Positions 7,514 through 15,757 of a DNA stretch of 51,456 nucleotides are shown one piece after another. Position numbers and translations under genes: made by a program. Numbering within the stretch: position 1 is the stretch's first letter; each line of letters starts with the position of its first letter. Where the stretch lies: NCBI GenBank assembly GCA_045646145.1, contig JAZRKE010000053.1, positions 1 to 51,456 on the forward strand. Direction: 5' to 3'. The notes under the pieces are model-generated. The model was given only the letters and a program-made list of their open reading frames with translations, was not told where the DNA came from and ran no database searches. Source of the stretch: SIG565 sp045646145. Its GTDB lineage: Bacteria > Bacillota > Clostridia > Oscillospirales > Acutalibacteraceae.

Positions 7514-8364
7514 TATTTTAACCCCCAAAAATAATTTTTCATTTGTTTAGCATCTTCAGCCTGGGTACCGTCCGATTCGCATATAAAAATAGGAGAACAA
7601 TTTTTTTTAACACATAGTTCCATAACAGGCTCGTAATCGGGACCAAAAGCCTCATCGGAAAAAGTAAGATGCTTCTTTTCACCACCCGTTGTGTATTCAA
7701 TCTTAGAAAAGTGCGAATGAAATTCTTTTAAACGAGAAATTCCTAAACGGCTTTCTATTTTATTAAAAACTTCCTCAAAATCCTGATATGATTTTAATCC
7801 TCCTAAAGTTCGGGCATTTAGATGTCCAAAATCAATACACGGAAGTAGGCTTTCATCCAATTCACATAAAGTAAGCACTTCATCAAGTGTACCTAATTGA
7901 TTGATTTTGCCCATAGTTTCAGGACAAATTCTTATATGAGATAATCCGTTATCTTTAAGAGTCTTAATAGCTAATTTCATAGTTTCAACAGCTAGCTCCA
8001 AAGCATATTCACGGGATATTTTACTGCAAGAGCCGGTATGAACTATTATTCGGTTACCACCCATAGCATTAACGGCAGCAGCACTATCCAATATATATTT
8101 AATTGAATTTAGCCTTTTCTCCTCTTCAACCGAAGACATAGAAATATAATAAGGAGCATGAAGAGACAAAGTGATATTTTTTTCCTTAGCCTTACTTCCT
8201 AAAAGTTGTGCCTTTTCTAGTCCTATATTGACACCTCTGCCACACTGGTATTCGAAAGCATCAAGTCCCATTATTTCGATATATTCGGGAACTTGGAGGC
8301 TGTGTTTGTAGCCCATTTGAGAAAAGCTTAGAGAATTTCCTGCAGGACCGAATTTTGCCGACAT
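7513..8364 (-). CDS. AP endonuclease family 2 / endonuclease IV-like TIM-barrel protein
   Basis: Likely DNA-repair endonuclease acting on abasic sites. The 283 residues resemble Nfo: LSLHAPYYISM (about 68-78), RIIVHTGSCS (about 102-111), RICPETMGKINQLGTLDEV (about 145-163), LPCIDFGHLNART and FHSHFSKIEY supply the expected His, Glu and Asp metal ligands. FICESDG near the end matches the last Glu. A sugar-isomerase-like role within the same fold cannot be fully excluded. It lies between yqeG and aroQ in a leftward unit. Confidence 0.8.
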   Translation of the reverse strand: MSAKFGPAGNSLSFSQMGYKHSLQVPEYIEIMGLDAFEYQCGRGVNIGLEKAQLLGSKAKEKNITLSLHAPYYISMSSVEEEKRLNSIKYILDSAAAVNAMGGNRIIVHTGSCSKISREYALELAVETMKLAIKTLKDNGLSHIRICPETMGKINQLGTLDEVLTLCELDESLLPCIDFGHLNARTLGGLKSYQDFEEVFNKIESRLGISRLKEFHSHFSKIEYTTGGEKKHLTFSDEAFGPDYEPVMELCVKKNCSPIFICESDGTQAEDAKQMKNYFWGLK

Positions 8365-8376
8365 AAACTATCCCCC

Positions 8377-8862
8377 TTAAAATTTGTAAATTGAATAAAG
8401 AACATTTTCAAGCTTTCTTTTAATTTTAAACCCCAACTTTTCTTCAAGTAAAATCGGGTTTAAAATTATAGACCTCATACCTGCTAAATGAGCACCAAGA
8501 GAATCGGTGAATAGCTGGTCTCCGACAACGGCGGTATGTCTCCGTTTTTCGCGTAGCTTTTTTAATGCTTTTAAAAATTTAAATGGTAGGGGCTTTAATC
8601 CTAAAGAAATATAATCAAGACCAATGCTTTCAGCAAAAGGCCTTACCCTTTTTTTCTTAGCATTAGAAAGAATAATAAGTTTAATCCCGTTACTAAGCAT
8701 TTCATTAAGCCATTCAGGTAGGCCATCGGTTAAGTTCATACCGTGATGTGTTGACAGAGTATTATCAACATCCAAGATAAGTGCTTTAATATTATTTTTA
8801 AATAAAAATTCCGGCTTAATGTCGGTAATACAATTAAATTTATAATTTGGTTTAAAAAGCAT
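8377..8862 (-). CDS. yqeG: YqeG-family HAD phosphatase (subfamily IIIA)
   Basis: Predicted cytoplasmic phosphatase of 161 residues. HAD motif I is ALILDVDNTLSTH (about 27-39, nucleophile Asp), motif II is LIILSNAKKKRV (about 62-73), and the Lys/motif III region is SLGLKPLPFKFLKAL with VVGDQLFTDSLGAHLAGM (about 118-135). In Firmicutes yqeG often stands next to aroE/aroQ or ribosome-associated genes, as here near aroQ and efp. The substrate is not established. Confidence 0.88.
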   Translation of the reverse strand: MLFKPNYKFNCITDIKPEFLFKNNIKALILDVDNTLSTHHGMNLTDGLPEWLNEMLSNGIKLIILSNAKKKRVRPFAESIGLDYISLGLKPLPFKFLKALKKLREKRRHTAVVGDQLFTDSLGAHLAGMRSIILNPILLEEKLGFKIKRKLENVLYSIYKF

Positions 8863-8880
8863 AGAACAACTCCGAAATAA

Positions 8881-8906
8881 AAAAAGCGGCTTAAAAACCG
8901 CTTTTT
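8881..8906 (-). terminator. Terminator of rpsU
   Basis: Perfect 9-bp stem AAAAAGCGG (8881-8889) / CCGCTTTTT (8898-8906), loop of 8, ending in T residues leftward. Confidence 0.85.
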
Positions 8907-8923
8907 ACTGATAAAAATATCGC

Positions 8924-9100
8924 TTAGCGGAACTTGCGCTTGCGTGCTGCTTCCGACTTCTTTTTGCGCTGAACAGAGGGCTTTTCATAATGCTCTCTTT
9001 TACGAACTTCCTGAATAATACCGTCTTTCGCTGTCTGTCTTTTAAAACGGCGAAGAGCATTATCAAGAGATTCGTTTTCTTTTAGACGTACCTGACTCAT
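8924..9100 (-). CDS. rpsU: 30S ribosomal protein S21
   Basis: Small-subunit protein of 58 residues, the normal length, beginning MSQVRLKENESLDNALRRFK and ending in the basic RKKKSEAARKRKFR tail. The start is ATG at 9100 with GGAGG 8 bases before; a longer reading to 9178 has no ribosome site. It is monocistronic, with a perfect-consensus promoter and its own terminator. Confidence 0.96.
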   Translation of the reverse strand: MSQVRLKENESLDNALRRFKRQTAKDGIIQEVRKREHYEKPSVQRKKKSEAARKRKFR

Positions 9101-9148
9101 TAAATTTCCCTCCTTTTGAATATTCTTAGAGGTTACGAATATGATACG

Positions 9149-9178
9149 ATTATACAATAACATCTGAGCAGTTGTCAA
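9149..9178 (-). promoter_or_regulatory. Strong sigma-A promoter of rpsU
   Basis: Leftward TTGACA (9173-9178), 18-bp spacer, TATAAT (9149-9154); both boxes match consensus. Confidence 0.85.
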
Positions 9179-9277
9179 GAGAAATTATTAAATATTCCAA
9201 AGATTTTAAACAAATAGATTGATTATTTTGTAAAAATAATGTATTATAATGAAAAAGAAAAAATTTGGAGGAACTAT

Positions 9278-11860
9278 ATGATTTGGCACAGCTCCGATAA
9301 AAACGCGGTTCTAAATTACTTTTGCGTTGATGAAGAAAAAGGTTTGTCCACCACTAAGGCTCAACTAATTTTAGATGAAATTAATTCAGCCAATAGTGAA
9401 AGCAAATTCTCTCTTCTCTTAAAAACTTTTACTAAACAATTCAACAATATAACAACCATTATTCTGCTTTTAGCGGTTATATTGTGTGCTATAGTATCAT
9501 TAATTGCCAATACAGGAATCAGTCTTGCAACACTTATGATAATTGCTGTTATGGCAGTTTTCGGCGTTTTATCACTTTTAAAAAATTATTTCTTGGAAAG
9601 ATTTGATAGTTCTGCTGAAACCTATAAAAAATACACCGCCACCGTTTTACGAGATGGTGAAAAACTTACAGTAAAATCTGATGAGATTGTTACAGGAGAT
9701 ATTATCTGCTTAAATGCGGGAGATTTCATCCCTGCCGATGCCAGACTTATAAATACAGTTAATCTGCGTTGCGATGAATATGTACTTACCGGCGAAATAA
9801 TATATGTTGATAAAGATGCCGATGCTATTACGGATGATATTTCAGAAATTAAGGACCGCAAAAATATGGTTTTTGCAGGCTGCAGCGTAATGTCAGGTCA
9901 AGCCCTTGCTGTCGTTACCGAAATCAGAAATGAAACTGAACTTGAAAAACAGAAAATCAATAAATCTTACCTTTATGAAGATAAAAAATCACAAATTGCA
10001 CAGGTTTGCAGATATTCAGGAATAATTATCTCAATTGTTTGCGCAGTAATCTTTATTCTTAATATTATCTTCTCGGGAAACTCTCCTGAACACAATTTCG
10101 CAATTACAGTTATTAATGCTGTAATTAACTGTACAGCGATTGCAATAGCCTGTTATCCCGAAAGTCTTCCAAGTATCGTAACTGCAATTAAATCAATGGG
10201 AATTAAAAAATTGCAGTCAGCAGGGATTATTGTTTTGAATCCGTCAGTTATTAAAAAAGCATCAAAAATTTCGGTTATTTGTGCTGATAAAGGTGAAGTT
10301 TTCACAACCGATAAAATGACCGTTGCTAAATTATTTAATGGAAGAAAAATTACCGACATAAACGAAGGGTTAGATGATGAAGATTTAATGTTACTAAAAC
10401 TTTCTTCCCTGTGCAACGATGATGAAAATCCTGACCCTACCGACAATGCACTGTTCGATATTTGTGAAACAATCGGAGGAATTCCCCGAGAAGATATAAA
10501 AAATCTTTACCCCACCCTATCGCTCATTCCTTTTGATAACGAAAGAAAGCTTATTACAGCGGTTAAAATGGTTAACGGAAAACCTTTTGCAATAGTTAAA
10601 GGTGCCCCCGAAGTTTTAGTTGCAAAATGCGCAGGAATTGACGGTACAGCTGCGCTTAAAGTAAATGATTTATTAGCTGCTGATGCTCTTAAAGTAATAG
10701 GAATCGGTTATAAAGAGCTTGATGAAGTACCCGTAATACCCAATACCGTCGATCTTGAAAACAACCTTACCTTTGCAGGATTTATCGGATTTGAGACAAA
10801 TCTTAGTTTCAATGCGTTGGCTACTGTCAGAGCATTAGAAAGCGCAAATATCCGATCTGTATTAATAACAGGAGATAATCTTGTTACCGCGAAGGCAATC
10901 GCTGAAAAGGTCGGAATTTTAAAGGGAAATTTAAAATGTATTACCGATGAGGAACTATCAGCATTAAGTGATGAGGAACTCGACAAAGAGGTTACTTTAT
11001 ATGCAGTTTTTGCAAGAATTTCTCCTGAAAACCGTTTCCGAATTGTAAAGGCTTTGCAGCATAATAATGAAAAGGTTGCTATCACAGGCGGTACTGTTTT
11101 TGATGCTCCTGCACTGAGAAAAGCCACTCTTGGAATCGCCCTTAAATCCACTGCTGCTGACGTTGCCAAAAATGCCTCAGATTTAATTATTGAGGATCCA
11201 GCGCTCTGTTCGATTCTTACCGCTATTGCTACATGTAAAAACATTTATGCAAGTATTAAGCGTACTCTACACTACATTCTAAGCAGTAATCTCGGCGAGC
11301 TTTTAGCTATGCTTTTTGGATTTATCATATTCAGATTTCCTGTTTTATTAGCCGTTCAGATATTATTTGTTAATGTAGTTACTGACATATTCCCTGCGCT
11401 CTCTATCGGAATGGCTCCTATTGATACCGTTAAAATTACTAATAATAAATCACGAATTTTCACTCTTAAATCCTCTGTTAAATTGATAATTGAAGCTGTA
11501 TTAATAGCAGCGCTTTGTTTGATTGGATTTTCATCGGGTAATGCATATTCACCGGATGTAGCAAGAACTGTTGTTTTTGCCGTAATTGGATTCTCGCAGA
11601 TTTTGCATATCGGCTCCTGCTACTCAGAATCTTATCTTTTCAAAAGCGGGATTACAAAAAATAAATATATACTTATAACAACCCTTATTAGTGCCGTGGT
11701 TATGATATTGGCTCTTACAACACCAATAGGTCTTCTGTTAGGCTTGGTTGCACTTCCATCAGAATGTGTATTGACAGTGATATTCCTCACTTTAATATTT
11801 ATTGTCGGTGATGAATTAATCAAATTAGGTTTTTCCCTGTATCAAAAATTTGCTAAATAG
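9278..11860 (+). CDS. P-type (P2A-like) cation ATPase with degenerate catalytic motifs
   Basis: The 860 residues have the full P2A (SERCA/PMCA-like) layout: N-terminal cation-ATPase domain, actuator domain, M4, P/N domains and six C-terminal membrane segments. Cation-site residues appear kept: Glu of YPESLP in M4 (294-298), SSNLGELLAM in M5 and NVVTDIFPAL in M6. Catalytic motifs are not. DKTGT is DKGEV (337-341, Asp kept), TGES is TGEI (171-174), TGDGVNDAP is TGGTVFDAP (603-611, Mg2+ Asp lost), DPPR is ETNL, and PEGLP is PESLP. FDNERK, KGAPE and LITGDN remain. The frame is intact. The start is ATG after GGAGG, with TATAAT at 9245-9250. It may be a pseudo-pump or sensor, or a pump with altered chemistry. 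Confidence 0.88.
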   Translation: MIWHSSDKNAVLNYFCVDEEKGLSTTKAQLILDEINSANSESKFSLLLKTFTKQFNNITTIILLLAVILCAIVSLIANTGISLATLMIIAVMAVFGVLSLLKNYFLERFDSSAETYKKYTATVLRDGEKLTVKSDEIVTGDIICLNAGDFIPADARLINTVNLRCDEYVLTGEIIYVDKDADAITDDISEIKDRKNMVFAGCSVMSGQALAVVTEIRNETELEKQKINKSYLYEDKKSQIAQVCRYSGIIISIVCAVIFILNIIFSGNSPEHNFAITVINAVINCTAIAIACYPESLPSIVTAIKSMGIKKLQSAGIIVLNPSVIKKASKISVICADKGEVFTTDKMTVAKLFNGRKITDINEGLDDEDLMLLKLSSLCNDDENPDPTDNALFDICETIGGIPREDIKNLYPTLSLIPFDNERKLITAVKMVNGKPFAIVKGAPEVLVAKCAGIDGTAALKVNDLLAADALKVIGIGYKELDEVPVIPNTVDLENNLTFAGFIGFETNLSFNALATVRALESANIRSVLITGDNLVTAKAIAEKVGILKGNLKCITDEELSALSDEELDKEVTLYAVFARISPENRFRIVKALQHNNEKVAITGGTVFDAPALRKATLGIALKSTAADVAKNASDLIIEDPALCSILTAIATCKNIYASIKRTLHYILSSNLGELLAMLFGFIIFRFPVLLAVQILFVNVVTDIFPALSIGMAPIDTVKITNNKSRIFTLKSSVKLIIEAVLIAALCLIGFSSGNAYSPDVARTVVFAVIGFSQILHIGSCYSESYLFKSGITKNKYILITTLISAVVMILALTTPIGLLLGLVALPSECVLTVIFLTLIFIVGDELIKLGFSLYQKFAK

Positions 11861-11863
11861 TTT

Positions 11864-11898
11864 AAAAATCCTAAGTGAAGTTTCACTTAGGATTTTTT
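11864..11898. terminator. Bidirectional terminator between the P-type ATPase and radA
   Basis: Perfect 15-bp stem (11865-11879 / 11882-11896; AAAATCCTAAGTGAA) with a two-base centre (folding as a slightly larger loop). A-run before and T-run after serve both converging genes. Confidence 0.88.
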
Positions 11899-11899
11899 G

Positions 11900-13256
11900 T
11901 CATATTATTAAGCCGAGTGCTTCTTTTAAGGTTTTTACACCGATTATTTCTATTGAAATATTTTCGGGAATGTTTTTGAGACTGCTTTTAGGTATAATGC
12001 ATTTTTTAAAGCCAAGTCTTGCCGCTTCGCTCACTCTTGCAGCTGCACGAGAGACCGACCGTATTTCACCTGATAAACCAATTTCACCAAAGGCGATAGT
12101 TTCACTATCAACAGGAATATCTCTAAGCGCTGATACAAGCGACATAGCCACTGCTAAATCGGCTGCTGGCTCATCTAAACGCAGTCCACCGATAATGTTA
12201 ATATAGGTATCAAGATTTGAAAAATAAAGTCCCTCACGTTTTTCAAGCACGGCTAATAGCAGATTTAATCGATTATAATCGAAACCGGCTGCCATACGCC
12301 TTGGATTCCCAAATCCCGAGGAAGACACAAGCCCCTGCACCTCCGCTAATATTGGCCGTGAACCCTCCATAACACAGGTAATTGTACTCCCCGATACATT
12401 TGCAATTCTGCCTGACAAAAGCATTGCAGAGGGATTTTCAACACCTCTGAGTCCCGTTTCTTCCATTTCGAAAACTCCGATTTCGTTCGTTGACCCAAAA
12501 CGGTTTTTATTCGCTCTCAAAATTCGGTATGACTGATTTTTATCGCCCTCAAAATATAGAACTGTATCAACTATATGCTCGAGAATTTTAGGCCCTGCGA
12601 TATCGCCTCCCTTATTGACATGCCCTACCAAGAAAATAGGGATATCAAGGCTTTTACCAACATTTAAAAGTAGCTTCGCTGATTCTCTTACCTGAACAAT
12701 ACTGCCAGACATTGCCGATAATTCACTGACACTCATCGTCTGAATAGAATCAATCATAACAATATCGGGTTTATTAATTCTTATGTATTCACAAACCTCC
12801 TGTGTATCGGTATGCGACATTATGTACAAATTATTATTTGAAACTCCCAAACGGTTGGCCCTCAGTTTTATCTGCACTGCAGATTCTTCGCCCGAAACGT
12901 AAAGTATTTTAAGAGAATTGAGTGCTTTACAGACCTGAAGAAGTATAGTTGATTTTCCAATACCAGGGTCTCCTCCTAAAAGAACTACTGAGCCTTTAAC
13001 AATACCGCCACCGAGAACTCTGTCAAATTCCGAGATTCCCGTTACAAATCGGTGTTCATCTACAATATGTATATTATCTAGCGTAGCCGCAGTAATATTA
13101 GTATTAATAACATTAGATGCCGATTTTAGGTCTATCTATTATTACCTGCTCCTCAAGTGTATTCCACTCGTTACAGTTAGGGCACTTACCCGACCATTTT
13201 ACATTCTGATATCCGCAAGATGTACAAACGAATAATGTTTTACTTTTCGGTGTCAT
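11900..13256 (-). CDS. radA: DNA repair protein RadA/Sms, with an apparent +1 frameshift
   Basis: RadA is a RecA-like branch-migration ATPase in recombinational repair. The N-terminal piece from the ATG at 13256 holds the zinc finger (CTSCGYQNVKWSGKCPNC) but runs into TAA about 57 codons in. The following frame continues directly with VTGISEFDRVLGGG, Walker A GGDPGIGKS, GEESAVQIKLRANRLG, the KNRFGSTNE motif and the Lon-like C-terminal domain to the stop. Removing one base near 13120-13135 gives a single 451-residue protein, the normal RadA length. Both pieces are otherwise well conserved. This is either a sequencing or assembly error or a recent mutation. Converges on the P-type ATPase. Confidence 0.88.
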
Positions 13257-13270
13257 TTTATTCTCCTACT

Positions 13271-13969
13271 TTAGTTAAGATAGTTTATAATACCGCAGAA
13301 AATAGCATACGCCATCTGTTTTTGATAATTCTCATCCTTTAGTTTTTTAAGCTCTGCGGCATTACTTAAAAAGCCACATTCCACAATTACCGAAGGAATT
13401 TTAGCGTTATGTAATAAATAAGTGCTTTTAGTAGCTTGTTTAATTACCCTTTCATTACGGGGCTGTAAAAGCTCAACTATTGATTTTTGTATATTTAGAC
13501 CTAATTCACTGCTTTTTATGTGATTCTTAGAATAAAATACCTGAGCGCCGTTGGCGGTAGAGGTAGTAAACTTATTAAGGTGTACGCTTACAAATATCGC
13601 GTCTTCATAAGAATTTATAAGTTTTAAACGATTATTTAGGTCGCTTACCTTACGCTTAGAAATAGAAGCACTAGGGTCTTCTTCAGTTCCGGTATCATCG
13701 GTTCGTGTCAAAATTACGTCATAACCGCAGGAGGTCAACATTTCGGAAACGCTCATTGATATATTAAGATTTATATCTTTTTCTACAGTACCATCCAACG
13801 CTACCGCGCCACCATCAAACCCGCCGTGGCCTGCATCTAGGATTATAACTATATTATCACTTATATTTCCCGAAACATCAACCTTTTTGCCGTTATAAAT
13901 AATAATGCCCGAGAAAACCGATATGGATAAAACAAGGAGTAATGTTATAATTTTTTTCAGTGCTGTCAT
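13271..13969 (-). CDS. cwlD: N-acetylmuramoyl-L-alanine amidase, CwlD-like
   Basis: Amidase_3 family zinc enzyme that strips peptide side chains from muramic acid; CwlD does this for muramic-delta-lactam in spore cortex. The 232 residues have an N-terminal membrane anchor or signal (about 5-25). Zinc and catalytic residues are DAGHGGFDGG (His), VEKDINL (Glu), FVSVHLNKF (His) and VIVECGFLSN (Glu). The ATG follows GGGGGAAAGAG. Upstream, a leftward CATATATT (14002-14009) matches the candidate sigma-E -10 seen before spoIVFA, although its -35 (GTATAAA) is poor. Size and location beside a D,D-carboxypeptidase and spoIVFAB support CwlD over a vegetative amidase. Confidence 0.8.
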   Translation of the reverse strand: MTALKKIITLLLVLSISVFSGIIIYNGKKVDVSGNISDNIVIILDAGHGGFDGGAVALDGTVEKDINLNISMSVSEMLTSCGYDVILTRTDDTGTEEDPSASISKRKVSDLNNRLKLINSYEDAIFVSVHLNKFTTSTANGAQVFYSKNHIKSSELGLNIQKSIVELLQPRNERVIKQATKSTYLLHNAKIPSVIVECGFLSNAAELKKLKDENYQKQMAYAIFCGIINYLN

Positions 13970-14032
13970 CTCTTTCCCCCAAAATTTAAATCAGCACTAA
14001 AAATATATGAAAATCGTTATCCTTTTATACTG

Positions 14033-15106
14033 TTAATTTGCAAAAGCCGAATAAACAGTTATATGATCTTTGGCGGCTTTTCTGCCACTTTCAGCCTTTC
14101 CGCTTACAAAAATATAATTATTACCTGTTACAGATTTTGCAAATGATGCAATGCAATTGCCCGACTGGGAAACATATCCGGTTTTTCCGCCTAAAATCCT
14201 GGTTTTATTTTCAGGCTCATCACCATCAATGTAATGCGATAGTGTACTATCCATCCAAACTCCATTAGGGTGTTGTTCAGTTGTAGCTGTGGTATATTGA
14301 AAAGCAGAAAGAATTTGTTTAGCGAGATCGTTTTCGAGAGTAGCCGTTAATATAAGCGCCATATCATAAACTGTAGTATAATTATTTTCATCATGAAGTC
14401 CGCTTGAATTTGCGAACCTCGTGTTTTTAAGCCCCAAATCCTCTGCCTTTTTATTCATAAGAGCGACAAATGCTTCTTCGCTACCTGAAATGTAATCAGC
14501 AATGGCACAGGTGGCATCAGCACCCGATGGTAAAATTATGCCATAAAGTAAATCGATAATTTTAACCGTTTCGCCGCTTGAAAAACCCGCTAAAGAAGCT
14601 CCCTGCTTATACACAGGGTCAATTATTAGATAAGACATTTCGTAGGTATCGTTAATGTCTTTGATATTTTCAACGGCAACCAAAAGAGTCATAATTTTTG
14701 TAAGGGATGCAGGATACATTTTTTCATTACAATTCTTTTGGGCAATGATTTCACCTGTATCAGCATTTATAAGTATTGCAAATTCACTATTAATGTCATC
14801 AGAAAGTATAACCGTTTGCTCTGTTGGCTCTTTATATGGGCTAAGCTTTTCTTGCGTAATCGGTTGGGGAAAATTGAGGTTTTGATTTGTTTCAAGTAAT
14901 AACTCTCCATTTTTTCCTTTTGGTACAATTAAAAACAACAGAAGTACGATTATTAAAATTGGGCAGAGTAAAATTAAAAAATTATGCTTTTTCTTTGGCG
15001 TTTGTTGCGGTTTAATTTTTTGTTCTTTAGGTTTTGGAATATATTTTTCTTCGTATTCCTTAAAGAACTCGTCTGTATATTTAAAATTCTCCTGCATTTC
15101 CCCCAC
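14033..15106 (-). CDS. D-alanyl-D-alanine carboxypeptidase (peptidase S11)
   Basis: Penicillin-binding protein of the PBP5 family that removes the terminal D-Ala from muropeptide stems outside the membrane. The 357 residues have a charged N-terminus, one membrane segment (about 43-63, FLILLCPILIIVLLLFLIV) and the S11 domain. Motifs are SLTK (PASLTKIMT, about 131-139), a variant second motif SGA in LPSGADATCA instead of SGN, and KTG in GGKTGYVSQSGN. The membrane anchor is N-terminal. Position next to cwlD suggests a cortex or sporulation role (DacB/DacF-like), inferred from context only. Confidence 0.85.
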   Translation of the reverse strand: MGEMQENFKYTDEFFKEYEEKYIPKPKEQKIKPQQTPKKKHNFLILLCPILIIVLLLFLIVPKGKNGELLLETNQNLNFPQPITQEKLSPYKEPTEQTVILSDDINSEFAILINADTGEIIAQKNCNEKMYPASLTKIMTLLVAVENIKDINDTYEMSYLIIDPVYKQGASLAGFSSGETVKIIDLLYGIILPSGADATCAIADYISGSEEAFVALMNKKAEDLGLKNTRFANSSGLHDENNYTTVYDMALILTATLENDLAKQILSAFQYTTATTEQHPNGVWMDSTLSHYIDGDEPENKTRILGGKTGYVSQSGNCIASFAKSVTGNNYIFVSGKAESGRKAAKDHITVYSAFAN

Positions 15107-15109
15107 CTA

Positions 15110-15757
15110 TTATCTGAAAACTTCTAAATTCTCTGTATAAAGGACTGTGCGAGTAATTTCGTGTTCGGGTAAAGATTCACCCGAAAACTCTTTAAAAGCC
15201 GACAGAAGTAAAATTGGATTAACATTATCCGTTCCTGCGCTAAGAATAATTTTAAGTTCCGTATTGCCGTTATTTTCAATACTAAATCGCTTAATTTTAT
15301 CAGACAATTCCATCTCTTTAAAGATGCCTTTTTTTGTCTTTTTCAGAACTTTAATAGAGTTATTTTCTAAAAAATGTCTTAATTCATCTGCAATTTTGCC
15401 GTCATCGTCAAAGATAATTTTAAATTCTGCAAAAGCAATTCTTCCAAACTTTAACTGAGGCTCGGCAACATTTATAATTTCAATAGAATCGGGCATTACT
15501 CTTATAAGTTCGTTTTTAATTTCCTCATCAGAAAAATTATCATCTGTTACTTTAAAATCCATTGCCTCATAATCACTTAAAAAACCTAAAGAAAGCGGAA
15601 GCGCAAAATTAAGATAAATATGTGAATTAAATCCCTCGGTATACCATACAGGAATATTTGTTTTACGGATGATTCTAGGCATAAAGCGATTCATATCAAG
15701 GTGTGATATAAACCTTAGTGCAGACCGCTTTTTGTAAAAAACTCTAACGCTTCTCAT
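15110..15757 (-). CDS. TIGR03936/DUF2344 radical-SAM-linked protein
   Basis: Function unknown; the family is almost always encoded next to, or fused to, the TIGR03960 radical SAM protein. From the ATG at 15757 it is 215 residues: VRVFYKKRSALRFISHLDMNRFM at the start, then WYTEGFNSHIYLNFALPLSLGFLS, the most conserved block. The ATG lies inside the 3' end of the radical SAM gene (14-base overlap) with GGGAGGGG 6 bases before it, so a start further upstream is unlikely. Confidence 0.85.
   Translation of the reverse strand: MRSVRVFYKKRSALRFISHLDMNRFMPRIIRKTNIPVWYTEGFNSHIYLNFALPLSLGFLSDYEAMDFKVTDDNFSDEEIKNELIRVMPDSIEIINVAEPQLKFGRIAFAEFKIIFDDDGKIADELRHFLENNSIKVLKKTKKGIFKEMELSDKIKRFSIENNGNTELKIILSAGTDNVNPILLLSAFKEFSGESLPEHEITRTVLYTENLEVFR

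Noticed and set aside
10708..11244. 178-codon open frame antisense to the P-type ATPase gene
   Set aside because: Its composition is a Ser/Ala-rich mirror of the sense codons; no ribosome site, and the sense protein is clearly conserved.
13100..13135. Programmed +1 frameshifting as the explanation for split radA
   Set aside because: No slippery codon plus stop arrangement or stimulator is evident, and RadA is not known to use recoding; a mutation or sequence error is simpler.
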